Positions 17,515-26,775 of a stretch of DNA of 46,408 nucleotides are shown here, piece by piece. Below the pieces are notes generated by a model, which saw only the letters and a program-made list of their open reading frames with translations, ran no database searches and had not been told where the DNA came from. This stretch comes from Ignavibacteriales bacterium (lineage in GTDB: Bacteria > Bacteroidota > Ignavibacteria > Ignavibacteriales > Melioribacteraceae), in contig JAGUYK010000030.1 of NCBI GenBank assembly GCA_020061355.1, positions 1 to 46,408 of the forward strand, written 5' to 3'. Position 1 is the first letter of the stretch. Each line of letters opens with the position of its first letter. Both the position numbers and the translations under genes were made by a program.

Positions 17515-17661
17515 AATATTTTCATTCATAGTGCGGCGTTCGCATAAATAAATTTCAGAAACATCCATTAACCATAATGATATTTTAAGATGAACTTCTA
17601 ATCTTTTCACATAAATTGCACCGACCTTTTTTATTATCGAGCATCAAGGATCAAGATTATT

Positions 17662-17669
17662 TATATTTG
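17662..17669 (+). promoter_or_regulatory. Possible -7 box for valS
   Basis: TATATTTG fully matches the Bacteroidetes TAnnTTTG box and lies 31 bases before the valS start. No TTTG-like box was found 19-20 bases upstream, so this is only half a promoter. The rest of the 17515-17700 gap shows nothing else convincing. Confidence 0.3.
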
Positions 17670-17700
17670 CACCTAATTATTATTAATACTTGAGAAGTAA

Positions 17701-20322
17701 ATGTCCTCTAAAAATTTTTACGAAATTCCAAAAACGTACAATCCAAAAGACGTTGAAGATAAATGGTATCAATATTGGTATGAGCATAATCTTTATCATA
17801 GTGAAATTGACGAAAACAAAGAACCTTACACAATTGTAATTCCTCCTCCGAATATAACCGGGATACTTCATATTGGTCATATTCTTAACAACACTCTTCA
17901 GGATATTTACATACGCTTCAAAAGGATGAAAGGTTTTAATGCCTGCTGGATACCGGGAATTGACCATGCATCGATTGCAACAGAAGCTAAGGTTGTAGCA
18001 ATGTTAAAAGAAAAGGGGATTAGTAAAGACAACATTTCCCGGGAGGACTTTTTACAACATTGTTATGAGTGGAAAGAAAAATACGGCGGGATAATATTCA
18101 AGCAGCTTCGCAAACTAGGTGTTAGCTGCGATTGGCAGCGCGAACGATTTACAATGGATATTCACTATTATAGAAAAGTTATTGAAGCTTTTGTAAAACT
18201 TTATAAAGAAGATCTGATCTATCGCGGATTTCGAATGGTAAACTGGGACCCGTCATCAAAATCGGCAATCAGTGATGAAGAAGTTTTTTACAAAGAGGTT
18301 AAAGGGAAATTATGGTATTTCAAATACCCTGTTAAAGATTCGTCAGAATTTGTTATAGTAGCTACAACCCGCCCGGAGACAATGCTGGGTGATACAGGTA
18401 TTGCGGTTAATCCGGATGATGAACGTTATAAACATCTTTTGGGCAAAACGGTTATTCTGCCGATTGTTGGAAGAGAAATCCCGCTCTTTGCGGATGAATT
18501 TGTTGATAAAGAATTTGGAACAGGTGCAGTTAAAGTTACACCGGCTCATGATGTTAATGATTATGAAATGGGCTTAAGGCACAATCTTGAGATGGTTAAT
18601 ATTTTTAATGAGGATGCTACTTCAAATGGAAACGTTCCAAAAGAATTCCGCGACCTCGATCGATTCGATCTGCGTTATAAAGTTGTTGTACGGATGGAAG
18701 AACTTGGCCTATTGCACAAAGTGGAAGATTACACAAATAAAGTTGGCTACTCTCAGAGAGGCAATGTCCCGATAGAACCTTATTTGTCCGAGCAGTGGTT
18801 TATGAGGATGGAAAAATTGGCTAAGCCTGCACTCGATGCAGTTCTTGATGGGAAAGTAAATTTTTATCCCGAACATTGGGTTAAAACATACGAACATTGG
18901 ATGGCAAACATTAGGGATTGGTGTATTTCGCGTCAACTCTGGTGGGGTCATCGCATTCCTGTCTGGTATAATAAAAAAACGGATGAACTTTATTGCGAAG
19001 TTGAACCGCCGGCAGATATAGAAAATTGGTATCGTGATGATGACGTTCTCGATACATGGGCATCAAGCTGGTTATGGGCTCAGGATGTTTTTACAACCGA
19101 GAAAGAGCAGAACTATTATTATCCTACAGATCTTCTTGTAACTGCACCGGATATTATTTTCTTTTGGGTAGCACGTATGATAGTTGCTGGTATGCACTTC
19201 AAAAATGAAATTCCGTTTAGGGACGTTTACTTTACAAGTACCGTGCGCGATACTCAAGGAAGAAAAATGAGCAAGTCGCTCGGTAATTCACCCGACCCGC
19301 TAGATTTAATTGACGAATATGGTGCAGATGCTCTCCGCTTTACAATGATATATATTGCTCCTCTTGGTCAGGATGTACTTTTCAGTACTGACAAGTGCGA
19401 AATTGGAAGAAATTTTGCCAACAAGATTTGGAATGCCGGAAGGTTTTTAATGATGAATACTCAAAATATTACTGTTGATAAAGAACTTGTTGATGAACAC
19501 CTCGACTTTACCGACAGATGGATCCTTTCCCGTTTTCAGAAAACCATCAAGCAGTTTACAGAGGCAATTGATGATTACGAAATCAATAATGCAGCAAAGA
19601 TAATTTACTCTTATGTATGGAATGATTTCTGCGACTGGTATGTGGAATTTTCTAAATATCGATTGTACAATGCTTCAGATGAAGTTAAATCTGCGGTTCT
19701 TTCAAGGGCAATAGCGTTATTTGAAGAGATGCTGAAACTCGTACATCCATTTATGCCTTTTATTACTGAGGAGATCTGGCAGACCCTGGGTGATCGAAAA
19801 GTAGGTGATAGTATTTCGGTTCAGGAATTCCCGCAATATTACGGAATCTTAGTTGACGATATATCAGAAAATAATGTTGAATTTATTCAGAATATTATTA
19901 CTGCTATCAGGAATATACGCGGCGAGATGAATATACCTCCCTCAAAAACAGTAAATGTTTTTTTGAAGACAGATAGAATTAATGATGTACAGATCAAGTA
20001 TATCAAATCCATTGTTAAGATTGATGAATTAAAAATTGCATCAAAAATGCAGAAACCAAAAGCAAGTGCCTCTGCAGTAGTAAAGGATTGTGATGTTTTT
20101 ATCCCGCTCGAAGGATTGATTGACCTGAATGTTGAGAGATCCAGAATAGAAAAAGAGATTGTACGTATCTCCAGCTCGCTTGAAGGTGTTAAGAAAAAAC
20201 TTTTCAATGAAGGATTTGTTGCAAAAGCTCCGGCAGAAGTAATTGAACGCGAACGTACCAAAATGAATGATTGGGAAAAATCTCTTGAAAAGCTCAAAGT
20301 AATTCTGGAAGATCTAAAGTAA
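17701..20322 (+). CDS. valS: Valine-tRNA ligase
   Basis: An 873-residue class I synthetase. PPPNITGILHIGH gives the HIGH motif at 57-60, and RKMSKSLGN gives the KMSKS motif at 522-526. The editing domain (TTRPETMLGDTGIAVNP and GTGAVKVTPAHD) and the aminoacylation-site WCISRQLWWGHRIPVWY are all intact. A C-terminal coiled coil (about 805-873, starting near ERSRIEKEIVRIS) is typical of ValRS. It charges tRNA-Val in the cytoplasm. Length is normal for bacterial ValRS. A strong hairpin follows at 20329-20360. Confidence 0.98.
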   Translation: MSSKNFYEIPKTYNPKDVEDKWYQYWYEHNLYHSEIDENKEPYTIVIPPPNITGILHIGHILNNTLQDIYIRFKRMKGFNACWIPGIDHASIATEAKVVAMLKEKGISKDNISREDFLQHCYEWKEKYGGIIFKQLRKLGVSCDWQRERFTMDIHYYRKVIEAFVKLYKEDLIYRGFRMVNWDPSSKSAISDEEVFYKEVKGKLWYFKYPVKDSSEFVIVATTRPETMLGDTGIAVNPDDERYKHLLGKTVILPIVGREIPLFADEFVDKEFGTGAVKVTPAHDVNDYEMGLRHNLEMVNIFNEDATSNGNVPKEFRDLDRFDLRYKVVVRMEELGLLHKVEDYTNKVGYSQRGNVPIEPYLSEQWFMRMEKLAKPALDAVLDGKVNFYPEHWVKTYEHWMANIRDWCISRQLWWGHRIPVWYNKKTDELYCEVEPPADIENWYRDDDVLDTWASSWLWAQDVFTTEKEQNYYYPTDLLVTAPDIIFFWVARMIVAGMHFKNEIPFRDVYFTSTVRDTQGRKMSKSLGNSPDPLDLIDEYGADALRFTMIYIAPLGQDVLFSTDKCEIGRNFANKIWNAGRFLMMNTQNITVDKELVDEHLDFTDRWILSRFQKTIKQFTEAIDDYEINNAAKIIYSYVWNDFCDWYVEFSKYRLYNASDEVKSAVLSRAIALFEEMLKLVHPFMPFITEEIWQTLGDRKVGDSISVQEFPQYYGILVDDISENNVEFIQNIITAIRNIRGEMNIPPSKTVNVFLKTDRINDVQIKYIKSIVKIDELKIASKMQKPKASASAVVKDCDVFIPLEGLIDLNVERSRIEKEIVRISSSLEGVKKKLFNEGFVAKAPAEVIERERTKMNDWEKSLEKLKVILEDLK

Positions 20323-20328
20323 ACCATA

Positions 20329-20360
20329 GATTTTTGTGAATTTTTTAGATCACAAAAATC
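20329..20360 (+). terminator. Perfect 11-bp hairpin after valS (probable terminator)
   Basis: GATTTTTGTGA (20329-20339) pairs perfectly with TCACAAAAATC (20350-20360) around a 10-base T-rich loop. It lies 7 bases after the valS stop and ahead of cydA. The stem is AT-rich and no long T run follows, but the arms are perfectly matched and positioned as a terminator. Confidence 0.55.
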
Positions 20361-20445
20361 TTATACAATAATAATTATCTGCTTTCCATTCCTTTCTTTT
20401 ATTTCCTATTTTTAATATAGGACAATAGTAAAATTAGGCCATCTT

Positions 20446-21819
20446 ATGGATGTTGAAATTCTTTCACGCATTCAATTCGCTTTCACAATTGCATTCCACT
20501 ATATCTATCCTCCTCTAAGTATCGGTCTGGGTGTTCTTCTTGTAATTATGGAAGGAATATATTTAAAGACCGGCAACAAACTTTATGAGCGAATGACGAA
20601 GTTTTGGGTAAAGATTTTTGCTCTCACATTTGCAATGGGTGTTGCAAGCGGAATAGTAATGGAATTTGAGTTCGGTACCAACTGGGCAACTTATTCGCGA
20701 TTCGTTGGAGATGTCTTCGGAAGCGCACTTGCTGCAGAAGGAATTTTTGCTTTCTTTCTTGAATCCGGATTTCTCGCAGTCCTTGTCTTCGGATGGAATA
20801 AGGTTAGTCCTAAAATGCATTTCTTCTCAACCATTATGGTCTCTTTTGGTTCAATACTAAGTGCGGTTTGGATTGTTGTTGCAAACTCCTGGCAGCAGAC
20901 ACCAGCCGGATATCATATTGTTGGTGAAGGTATAAATGCACGCGCAGAAATAACCGACTTCTGGGAAATGGTTTTTAATCCATCATCAATGGAAAGATTA
21001 GCCCATACACTTTCGGGTGCATGGCTTGCCGGAGCCTTTTTGGTGTTAAGTGTAGGTGCATATTATTTGTTGAGGAACAAACATATCGAGTTTGCTAAAT
21101 CTTCTTTTAAGATTGCACTCGGCTTGGCACTTTTTGCATCGTTGTTTCAATTATTCACAGGACATAAAAGCGCAGTTGGTATTAGCGAAACACAGCCGGC
21201 TAAACTTGCAGCGTTTGAAGCTCATTACGATTCTTCTTCAGCTGGCGATCTTTATCTTTTTGGTTGGGTAAATGATCAGAAACAGGAAGTTAACTTTGGA
21301 ATAAAAATCCCAGGAATGTTAAGTTATTTAATCTATGGCGACAGCAAAAAACCCGTAACCGGATTAAATGCATTTAAACCGGAAGACCGGCCTCCCGTAA
21401 ATATAGTTTTTCAATCATATCATATAATGGTTGCAATTGGATTTGGTTTAATTGCATTAAGTGTTGTTGGCATTTTATTGTTATGGCGTGGTAAGTTGTT
21501 TGATAAAAGATGGCTCATGTGGATTTTTGTCATTTCTGTCCTCGGTCCGCAAATAGCAAATCAGTTAGGATGGATCTCTGCAGAGGTTGGTCGTCAGCCA
21601 TGGATAGTTTATAATCTTCTCAGAACCTCTGAAGGTCTATCAAAAGTTGTTACTGCCAATCAGGTAATGTTTTCTCTTATTTTATTTACGCTTATTTACG
21701 CACTCTTGTTTGTTCTATTTCTTTATCTTCTAAATGAAAAAATTAAACACGGACCGGAAGAAGCGGATAAAATCCCATCCGAATATGAGCATCATAAAGC
21801 AGCCTTAGAAAGAAATTAA
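20446..21819 (+). CDS. cydA: Cytochrome bd ubiquinol oxidase subunit I
   Basis: A 457-residue multi-span membrane protein. LSRIQFAFTIAFHYIYPPLSIGLG contains the N-terminal heme-ligand His (H18 or H19 by alignment). FFLESGFLAVLVFGW and SAVWIVVANSWQQTPAGY are conserved, and GWISAEVGRQPWIVYNLLRT is the Q-loop/GRQPW region. It reduces oxygen to water using quinol, without pumping protons. At 457 residues the Q loop is short, which fits the S-type subfamily rather than the long-loop E. coli form. It pairs with cydB 25 bases downstream. High oxygen affinity suits microaerobic growth. Confidence 0.96.
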   Translation: MDVEILSRIQFAFTIAFHYIYPPLSIGLGVLLVIMEGIYLKTGNKLYERMTKFWVKIFALTFAMGVASGIVMEFEFGTNWATYSRFVGDVFGSALAAEGIFAFFLESGFLAVLVFGWNKVSPKMHFFSTIMVSFGSILSAVWIVVANSWQQTPAGYHIVGEGINARAEITDFWEMVFNPSSMERLAHTLSGAWLAGAFLVLSVGAYYLLRNKHIEFAKSSFKIALGLALFASLFQLFTGHKSAVGISETQPAKLAAFEAHYDSSSAGDLYLFGWVNDQKQEVNFGIKIPGMLSYLIYGDSKKPVTGLNAFKPEDRPPVNIVFQSYHIMVAIGFGLIALSVVGILLLWRGKLFDKRWLMWIFVISVLGPQIANQLGWISAEVGRQPWIVYNLLRTSEGLSKVVTANQVMFSLILFTLIYALLFVLFLYLLNEKIKHGPEEADKIPSEYEHHKAALERN

Positions 21820-21844
21820 TTTTATAACAATAATTTAAAGTCCT

Positions 21845-22873
21845 ATGGAATTTCAATTTGATCTTAATACAATATGGTTTATCCTAATTGGAGTATTGCT
21901 TACAGGTTATGCAATACTTGACGGATTTGACCTTGGCGTTGGCGCGCTTCATTTATTTGTAAAAGAGGATACTGATCGAAGAATAATGATAAATTCGATT
22001 GGACCCGTCTGGGATGGAAACGAAGTCTGGCTTGTGACAGGCGGCGGTGCGCTCTTCGCAGCATTTCCTCATGTTTATGCAACAGTATTTTCAGGGTTTT
22101 ATATAGCAGTTATACTTCTGTTGTTCGGATTGATATTCCGTGCAATTGCAATAGAATTCCGGAGTAAACAGCCGATGAAGTGGTGGAGGCAGATGTGGGA
22201 TGTTGCTTTCAGCGTTTCTAGTATTCTGATTGCATTACTGATGGGCATTGCACTTGGAAATATTATAACCGGAATTCCCATCGATGCTGAAAAAGAATTC
22301 GCCGGGACATTCTCTACACTTCTTAATCCGTATACTGTACTTGTCGGAGTAACTACCGTCGCACTCTTTATGATGCACGGATCAATTTATGTTGTAATGA
22401 AAACGGAAGGGGAGTTACAGAAAAAAGTTAGAGGTTGGGTTAATAATGCTATTATATTTTTTGTTATATGTTACGTAACAACTACAATGTACACTTTAAT
22501 ATATTATCCGAACATGGTTCAGCATTTCAAAGAAGTTCCATGGCTTTTCATAATTGCTGTTTTGAACATGCTTGCTATTGCAAACATACCCAGAGAAATT
22601 TTTAATGGAAGGGATTTCCGTGCCTTTCTCTCTTCATGTGCAAGTATTATTGCTCTGCTGGCTTTGTTTGCGGTTGGACTTTTTCCGAATATTGTTCTAT
22701 CAAATCCTAATCCCGAATTCAGTTTGACAATTTATAATGCAGCATCCTCGCAGAAGACTTTGAATATTATGCTTATTGTAGCAATCATTGGCATTCCGTT
22801 TGTACTGGCATATACTATAAGTATTTATTGGATATTCAGGGGTAAGGTTAAGATTGATTCAATGAGTTACTAG
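21845..22873 (+). CDS. cydB: Cytochrome bd ubiquinol oxidase subunit II
   Basis: A 342-residue membrane protein with the CydB N-terminal signature GYAILDGFDLGVGAL (about residues 21-35). It continues with GPVWDGNEVWLVTGGGALFAAFPHVYA and about eight hydrophobic spans. It packs against CydA to complete the oxidase; CydB itself carries no hemes in most models. It is 25 bases after cydA, so the two are co-transcribed. No small CydX-like gene was seen between or directly after the pair. Confidence 0.96.
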   Translation: MEFQFDLNTIWFILIGVLLTGYAILDGFDLGVGALHLFVKEDTDRRIMINSIGPVWDGNEVWLVTGGGALFAAFPHVYATVFSGFYIAVILLLFGLIFRAIAIEFRSKQPMKWWRQMWDVAFSVSSILIALLMGIALGNIITGIPIDAEKEFAGTFSTLLNPYTVLVGVTTVALFMMHGSIYVVMKTEGELQKKVRGWVNNAIIFFVICYVTTTMYTLIYYPNMVQHFKEVPWLFIIAVLNMLAIANIPREIFNGRDFRAFLSSCASIIALLALFAVGLFPNIVLSNPNPEFSLTIYNAASSQKTLNIMLIVAIIGIPFVLAYTISIYWIFRGKVKIDSMSY

Positions 22874-22887
22874 TTTCAATTAGTCAC

Positions 22888-22912
22888 AAAGCATTTCGGA
22901 ACACTATGCTTT
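22888..22912 (+). terminator. Probable terminator between cydB and tetR
   Basis: AAAGCAT (22888-22894) pairs with ATGCTTT (22906-22912), 7 bp, with an 11-base loop, and further T residues follow (TTTTTC). It lies 14 bases after the cydB stop, in the right place to end the cyd transcript. Confidence 0.5.
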
Positions 22913-22932
22913 TTCGATTTAAGATGATTATA

Positions 22933-22950
22933 TTAACGAGCGTTCATTAG
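22933..22950. promoter_or_regulatory. Putative TetR-type operator overlapping the tetR ribosome-binding site
   Basis: The 18-mer TTAACGAGCGTTCATTAG is an imperfect inverted repeat: its halves match at 6 of 9 positions. It resembles the TetR-family operator pattern built on GAACGTTC, for example TGAATGAACGTTCATTCA for fatty-acid regulators. It ends at the AGGGA ahead of ATG 22961. Occupancy would block the start region, so self-repression is likely. Inference from position and similarity. Confidence 0.45.
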
Positions 22951-22960
22951 GGAATCCATT

Positions 22961-23560
22961 ATGAAATACCCGAACACAAAGAAATTAATAGTTGAAAAAG
23001 CGCTCGATTATTTTTCGAATAATGGTTATGCCGGTGCATCAATTAGACAAATTGCGCGTGCTGTTGGTATTAGAGAAAGTGCTATCTACAATCATTTCAA
23101 ATCGAAAGAGGAAATTTTCCTCGCAATTTTATCTGAATTTAAACCACGCTCTTTGAGTGAAAAGATAATGAGTGATGATCTTCTTGATGAGTTGGACAAC
23201 CCGGAGAAATTTTTACAGGACTTCGCAAAACGGTTAATTGAATACTGGAACACTCCTAAGGAAAGAAAATTTATCCGGCTTCTTTTGATGGAACAATTTA
23301 CTAAAATCGGTTCGCTGGAGCTCTCGGTATCAGATTATATAAATGAATTAAGGGGAATATCTAAACTTATTTTTTCTGAAATGATAAAGAATAATATTGC
23401 TAAAAAATATGATCCCGAAATATTGGCAGAGCAGTTTACAGCACCGCTATTTCTTATCCGTACAGAACATTTAGCAAAGGACGATAAAATAGATTTTGAA
23501 AAGGTTTCAGTTATGGTTAAAAAGCATGTGAACTTTTTCTGGAATTCAATAAAACTATAA
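22961..23560 (+). CDS. TetR/AcrR family transcriptional regulator
   Basis: A 199-residue regulator. The N-terminal helix-turn-helix spans about residues 5-51, with FSNNGYAGASIRQIARAVGIRESAIYNHFKSKEEIF in pieces typical of TetR. The C-terminal ligand domain has no recognisable specificity. It acts as a dimeric repressor in the cytoplasm. An operator-like inverted repeat sits directly ahead of its start. Possible targets are itself, cydAB or the dehydratase downstream (87 bases on); the cyd promoter region carries no similar repeat that I could see. Confidence 0.9.
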   Translation: MKYPNTKKLIVEKALDYFSNNGYAGASIRQIARAVGIRESAIYNHFKSKEEIFLAILSEFKPRSLSEKIMSDDLLDELDNPEKFLQDFAKRLIEYWNTPKERKFIRLLLMEQFTKIGSLELSVSDYINELRGISKLIFSEMIKNNIAKKYDPEILAEQFTAPLFLIRTEHLAKDDKIDFEKVSVMVKKHVNFFWNSIKL

Positions 23561-23647
23561 CGAGGCTCCTAAAAATTCACGATTCATTTTTGGTTAAGTA
23601 AAAACTGAACACCTATCAAGTTAATTGCAAACAATCGGAATAATAAA

Positions 23648-24613
23648 ATGCTGCTGCACGAACCCTCAAAACAAGATATTACTGAAGCATACGATCGAAT
23701 TAAAAGTCAAATTCATAGAACACCTTTATTAACATCAGAAACATTAAATAAAATGTTAGGTTGTGAACTCTATTTCAAATGCGAGAATCTACAGAAAGTC
23801 GGTGCTTTTAAATTCCGGGGCGCAAGTAATGCCGTACTTTCTCTTAATAAAGACGATCTGGAAAAAGGTGTGATCACACACTCATCGGGCAATCATGCCG
23901 CAGCATTATCACTTGCGGCAAGAATGAAAAATGTTCCGGCTTATATTGTTATGCCAATTACAGCTCCGGAAATAAAAAAGAAAGCTGTTGCCGGTTACGG
24001 TGCTCAAATAACTTTCAGCGAGCCGACTGTAAAATCGCGTGAAGAAACCGCTGCTAAAATTGTTGCGGAAACAGGAGCAACATTCATTCATCCGTATGAT
24101 AATTATACCATAATTGCAGGACAGGCAACATGCGCTAAGGAAATATTAGAAGAGGTAAATGAGCTTGATTATTTGATTTCACCAGTCGGTGGTGCCGGCT
24201 TAGTATCCGGTACATGCCTATCTGCAAACTATTTTTCACAAAATACAAAAGTTATTGGCGCAGAACCGAAAGGTGCCGACGATGCATTCCGTTCCCTGCG
24301 TGATAAAACAATTTATCCGTCTATAAATCCCGAAACAATATGCGATGGTTTACTCACTCAACTTTGTGAGAAGACTTATTCAATCCTAACAAAATATTTG
24401 AATGAAATAATTACAGTTAATGATGAATCAACGATCTGCGCTATGAAAATAATTTTGGAAAGAATGAAAATAATCGTTGAACCATCAAGCGCTATTACAC
24501 TCGGCGTTGTTATGGATAATCCGGATAAGTTCAGAAATAAAAAAGTCGGTTTAATTCTTTCTGGCGGCAATGTTGATCTTGATAAATTGCCCTGGATAAA
24601 AACGAAAAATTAA
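23648..24613 (+). CDS. Threonine/serine dehydratase (PLP-dependent, catabolic type)
   Basis: A 321-residue fold-type II PLP enzyme. The PLP lysine is K55 in VGAFKFRGAS, with the substrate loop SSGNHAAALS near residues 78-88. A phosphate-binding GGAGLVSG lies near 179-186, and SGGNVDL sits close to the C-terminus. It converts threonine to 2-oxobutanoate (or serine to pyruvate) and ammonia in the cytoplasm. It lacks a C-terminal ACT domain, so feedback control by isoleucine is unlikely, as in catabolic TdcB or serine racemase-like enzymes. The exact choice between these is not possible from sequence. It precedes the glycosidase island by 23 bases. Confidence 0.88.
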   Translation: MLLHEPSKQDITEAYDRIKSQIHRTPLLTSETLNKMLGCELYFKCENLQKVGAFKFRGASNAVLSLNKDDLEKGVITHSSGNHAAALSLAARMKNVPAYIVMPITAPEIKKKAVAGYGAQITFSEPTVKSREETAAKIVAETGATFIHPYDNYTIIAGQATCAKEILEEVNELDYLISPVGGAGLVSGTCLSANYFSQNTKVIGAEPKGADDAFRSLRDKTIYPSINPETICDGLLTQLCEKTYSILTKYLNEIITVNDESTICAMKIILERMKIIVEPSSAITLGVVMDNPDKFRNKKVGLILSGGNVDLDKLPWIKTKN

Positions 24614-24636
24614 GCTTACAAACTTAGGAATGGTTA

Positions 24637-26709
24637 ATGCTAAGAATTTTATTACTGATTCTTCTAACATTCATTTCAGCTAATGCCCAGCATTATTTAT
24701 CTAATTTAAGTGCAACAAAGAACGATCCCATCTATACCGCATATGCATCGCCTATTGAAAGAACAAATTATAGACTTGATCAGGCTTATTCACTCTCCTG
24801 GTTTGATCCGGAAAAAGGGATAGGGTTTGAATCTAAGGACGGTGGAAATATTTATTATGCTTTCAAACTGAATAATATAGTTCATTACAAGCTAAAAGAT
24901 TTCTACAAAGAGCCTGTGATTACCGCATCATATTCGGATCTGGTGAAACTGTATTATTACCCGTTCAAAGACATTAGAGTTGAAGCGACGTTTGTAGTTT
25001 ACAGTTCACAGCATACAGTTCACAGGTTGAAAGTAACAAATGAGGGTAATGATAAAGTTGAATTGAATGTCTATCCATGTTTTGAATTATCCGAGATTCA
25101 AAAACCCAAATACAATCCACAAATGAATTCATTCACATTTAATCATAATAAAGTTCGTGACGGGTGGATGAAAGAACATTCAATTCCTAATGCTGAAAAT
25201 CTCAGAAGTGTTTTTGTCATTTCAGATAAACCCGAAAGTTATGGATCATATAAATACTTTCAGTATAAATCGCCGGATTCGTCGCTGGTCCTGCAAAAAT
25301 CTTTGTCTCTGTTGAAATTGAACAATTATTGGAGTGTTGAGAATGCTTCGATTGTTTCATTTCAAAAGATGATTATGTTAAATCCTGACGAAGTTAAAGA
25401 AATTAAAATAGTCCGTGGATTGGATGAAGAGCAGAGAATCGATGATGAGTTGATAGCGGCTTCTGAGCGGTTAATGAAAGTTGATTTAGATGGATTAATA
25501 AAAGTGAATGAAAAAGCATATTCCAAAATACCACGGTTGAATTTTTCAGATAAGCAAAAAGAAATGCTCTACTGGAATGCGTTTTCTCTAATTCGCCAAT
25601 GTATGATGAAAGCAGAAGGAGAGAGTAGTTATAATTATTATGTTTTCTCGCGCGAGCCAAAATGGGGCTGGGGTTATGGCGGACAGGTATTCCATGAAAG
25701 TCTGGTGATGCTTGCTTATGCATTTATGTCTCCAGAAAGTGCAATGAATTCACAGCGCGTTTATATGGAAAGACAGCGTGAAGACGGGTATATAAATTAT
25801 CGAACCGGTCCATATCTTAATGAACAAATAATCCATAACGGAGAATATACGAGCTCAGCTCCGTGGTTTAATTATATTAATTATGAAATCTATAAAATAA
25901 CCGGCGATAAAAAATTTTTACGTGAATCGTATGAAAGCGGTAAGAAATTTTATAATTGGTACAGATCGAGAAGAGATTCGAACAATAATGGATTAGCAAG
26001 CTGGGGCGGACATGCAGAATTGGAAAGTGTACGCGATGCAAGAGTTGCTGTGTGGGAAAAAGTCGGATGGGCTTCAAACTTCGAGGGACCTGATGTTAAT
26101 TCAATGCTGGTGATGGAAGAAAAATCACTCGCAGCTATTGCCGGCATTCTTGGATTCAAAAATGAAAGTATGGAGTGGACTAATAAAAGTTTGGAAAGAA
26201 GTGCATTGATAAATAAATATTTGTGGGATCAGGAAACCGAATTCTATTACAACATTAATAAAAATGATCAGTCGTTTACTTTCAAAACTAAAGATGATTT
26301 GAAGATAAAAGAGATAGCCGGATTTCTACCGATGTGGGCTGGTGTTGCAAGTAAAGAAAAAGCTGAAAAAATGATGAAATCACTTTTGAATAAGGATGAG
26401 TTCGGGAGAAAATTTGGTGTTCCATCTTTATCTGCAAAAGATGATTATTATAATCCGCTCGGTTATTGGAATGGTCCAATCTGGGTTCAGTGGCAATATT
26501 TAATTTTCCGTGGATTGATCGATTATGGTTATAAAGAAACTGCGAAGGAACTTGCAGAAAAAGTAATGGATAACATTATTAACCAGCTTAAAGTCGATCA
26601 TTATTTCTGGGAATTTTACAGTGCCGACGATTATCAAGCCGGTTGGAATAAAACATATATATGGACAGGAATTATTGCAAGATTTTTGATCGATCTTGAA
26701 TCTCTGTGA
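24637..26709 (+). CDS. Exported six-hairpin glycoside hydrolase (GH63/MGH1-like), copy 1
   Basis: A 690-residue exported enzyme. The signal peptide is MLRILLLILLTFISANAQ. An N-terminal beta-sandwich (about 20-290) is followed by an (alpha/alpha)6 domain. Markers are YNYYVFSREPKWGWGYGGQ (about 331-349) and QVFHES, GYWNGPIW (about 609-616), and FWEFYSADD (about 656-664), where the Glu is a likely catalytic base. It resembles glucosidase I/MGH1-like GH63 relatives that cleave alpha-glucosidic bonds, but the substrate is not certain. It is clearly paralogous to the 718-residue protein at 29481-31637, sharing the FSR-x-P-x-WGWG and WNGP motifs. It probably works in the periplasm. Confidence 0.78.
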   Translation: MLRILLLILLTFISANAQHYLSNLSATKNDPIYTAYASPIERTNYRLDQAYSLSWFDPEKGIGFESKDGGNIYYAFKLNNIVHYKLKDFYKEPVITASYSDLVKLYYYPFKDIRVEATFVVYSSQHTVHRLKVTNEGNDKVELNVYPCFELSEIQKPKYNPQMNSFTFNHNKVRDGWMKEHSIPNAENLRSVFVISDKPESYGSYKYFQYKSPDSSLVLQKSLSLLKLNNYWSVENASIVSFQKMIMLNPDEVKEIKIVRGLDEEQRIDDELIAASERLMKVDLDGLIKVNEKAYSKIPRLNFSDKQKEMLYWNAFSLIRQCMMKAEGESSYNYYVFSREPKWGWGYGGQVFHESLVMLAYAFMSPESAMNSQRVYMERQREDGYINYRTGPYLNEQIIHNGEYTSSAPWFNYINYEIYKITGDKKFLRESYESGKKFYNWYRSRRDSNNNGLASWGGHAELESVRDARVAVWEKVGWASNFEGPDVNSMLVMEEKSLAAIAGILGFKNESMEWTNKSLERSALINKYLWDQETEFYYNINKNDQSFTFKTKDDLKIKEIAGFLPMWAGVASKEKAEKMMKSLLNKDEFGRKFGVPSLSAKDDYYNPLGYWNGPIWVQWQYLIFRGLIDYGYKETAKELAEKVMDNIINQLKVDHYFWEFYSADDYQAGWNKTYIWTGIIARFLIDLESL

Positions 26710-26745
26710 TACTCTGTGACTACTCAGTGTTGCTCTGTGTAATTC
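26702..26745 (+). repeat. Four-unit 10-bp degenerate tandem repeat
   Basis: Blocks CTCTGTGATA, CTCTGTGACT, ACTCAGTGTT and GCTCTGTGTA follow each other at 10-base steps across the stop codon and the gap before the GH3 gene. Each carries a CTCTGTG or CTCAGTG core. The regularity is visible directly. It may be a dispersed short repeat of the genome; function unknown. Confidence 0.55.
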
Positions 26746-26775
26746 TTTTAAATGGAATAGTAGTAAAGGTAATAG

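Noticed and set aside
17515-17700. A T-box or similar leader ahead of valS
   Set aside because: No T-box consensus, specifier-loop-like stem or terminator was seen; only a half promoter.
23589-23621. TTTG followed by TATCAAGT as a promoter for the dehydratase
   Set aside because: Spacing is 21 bases and the -7 box lacks TTTG.
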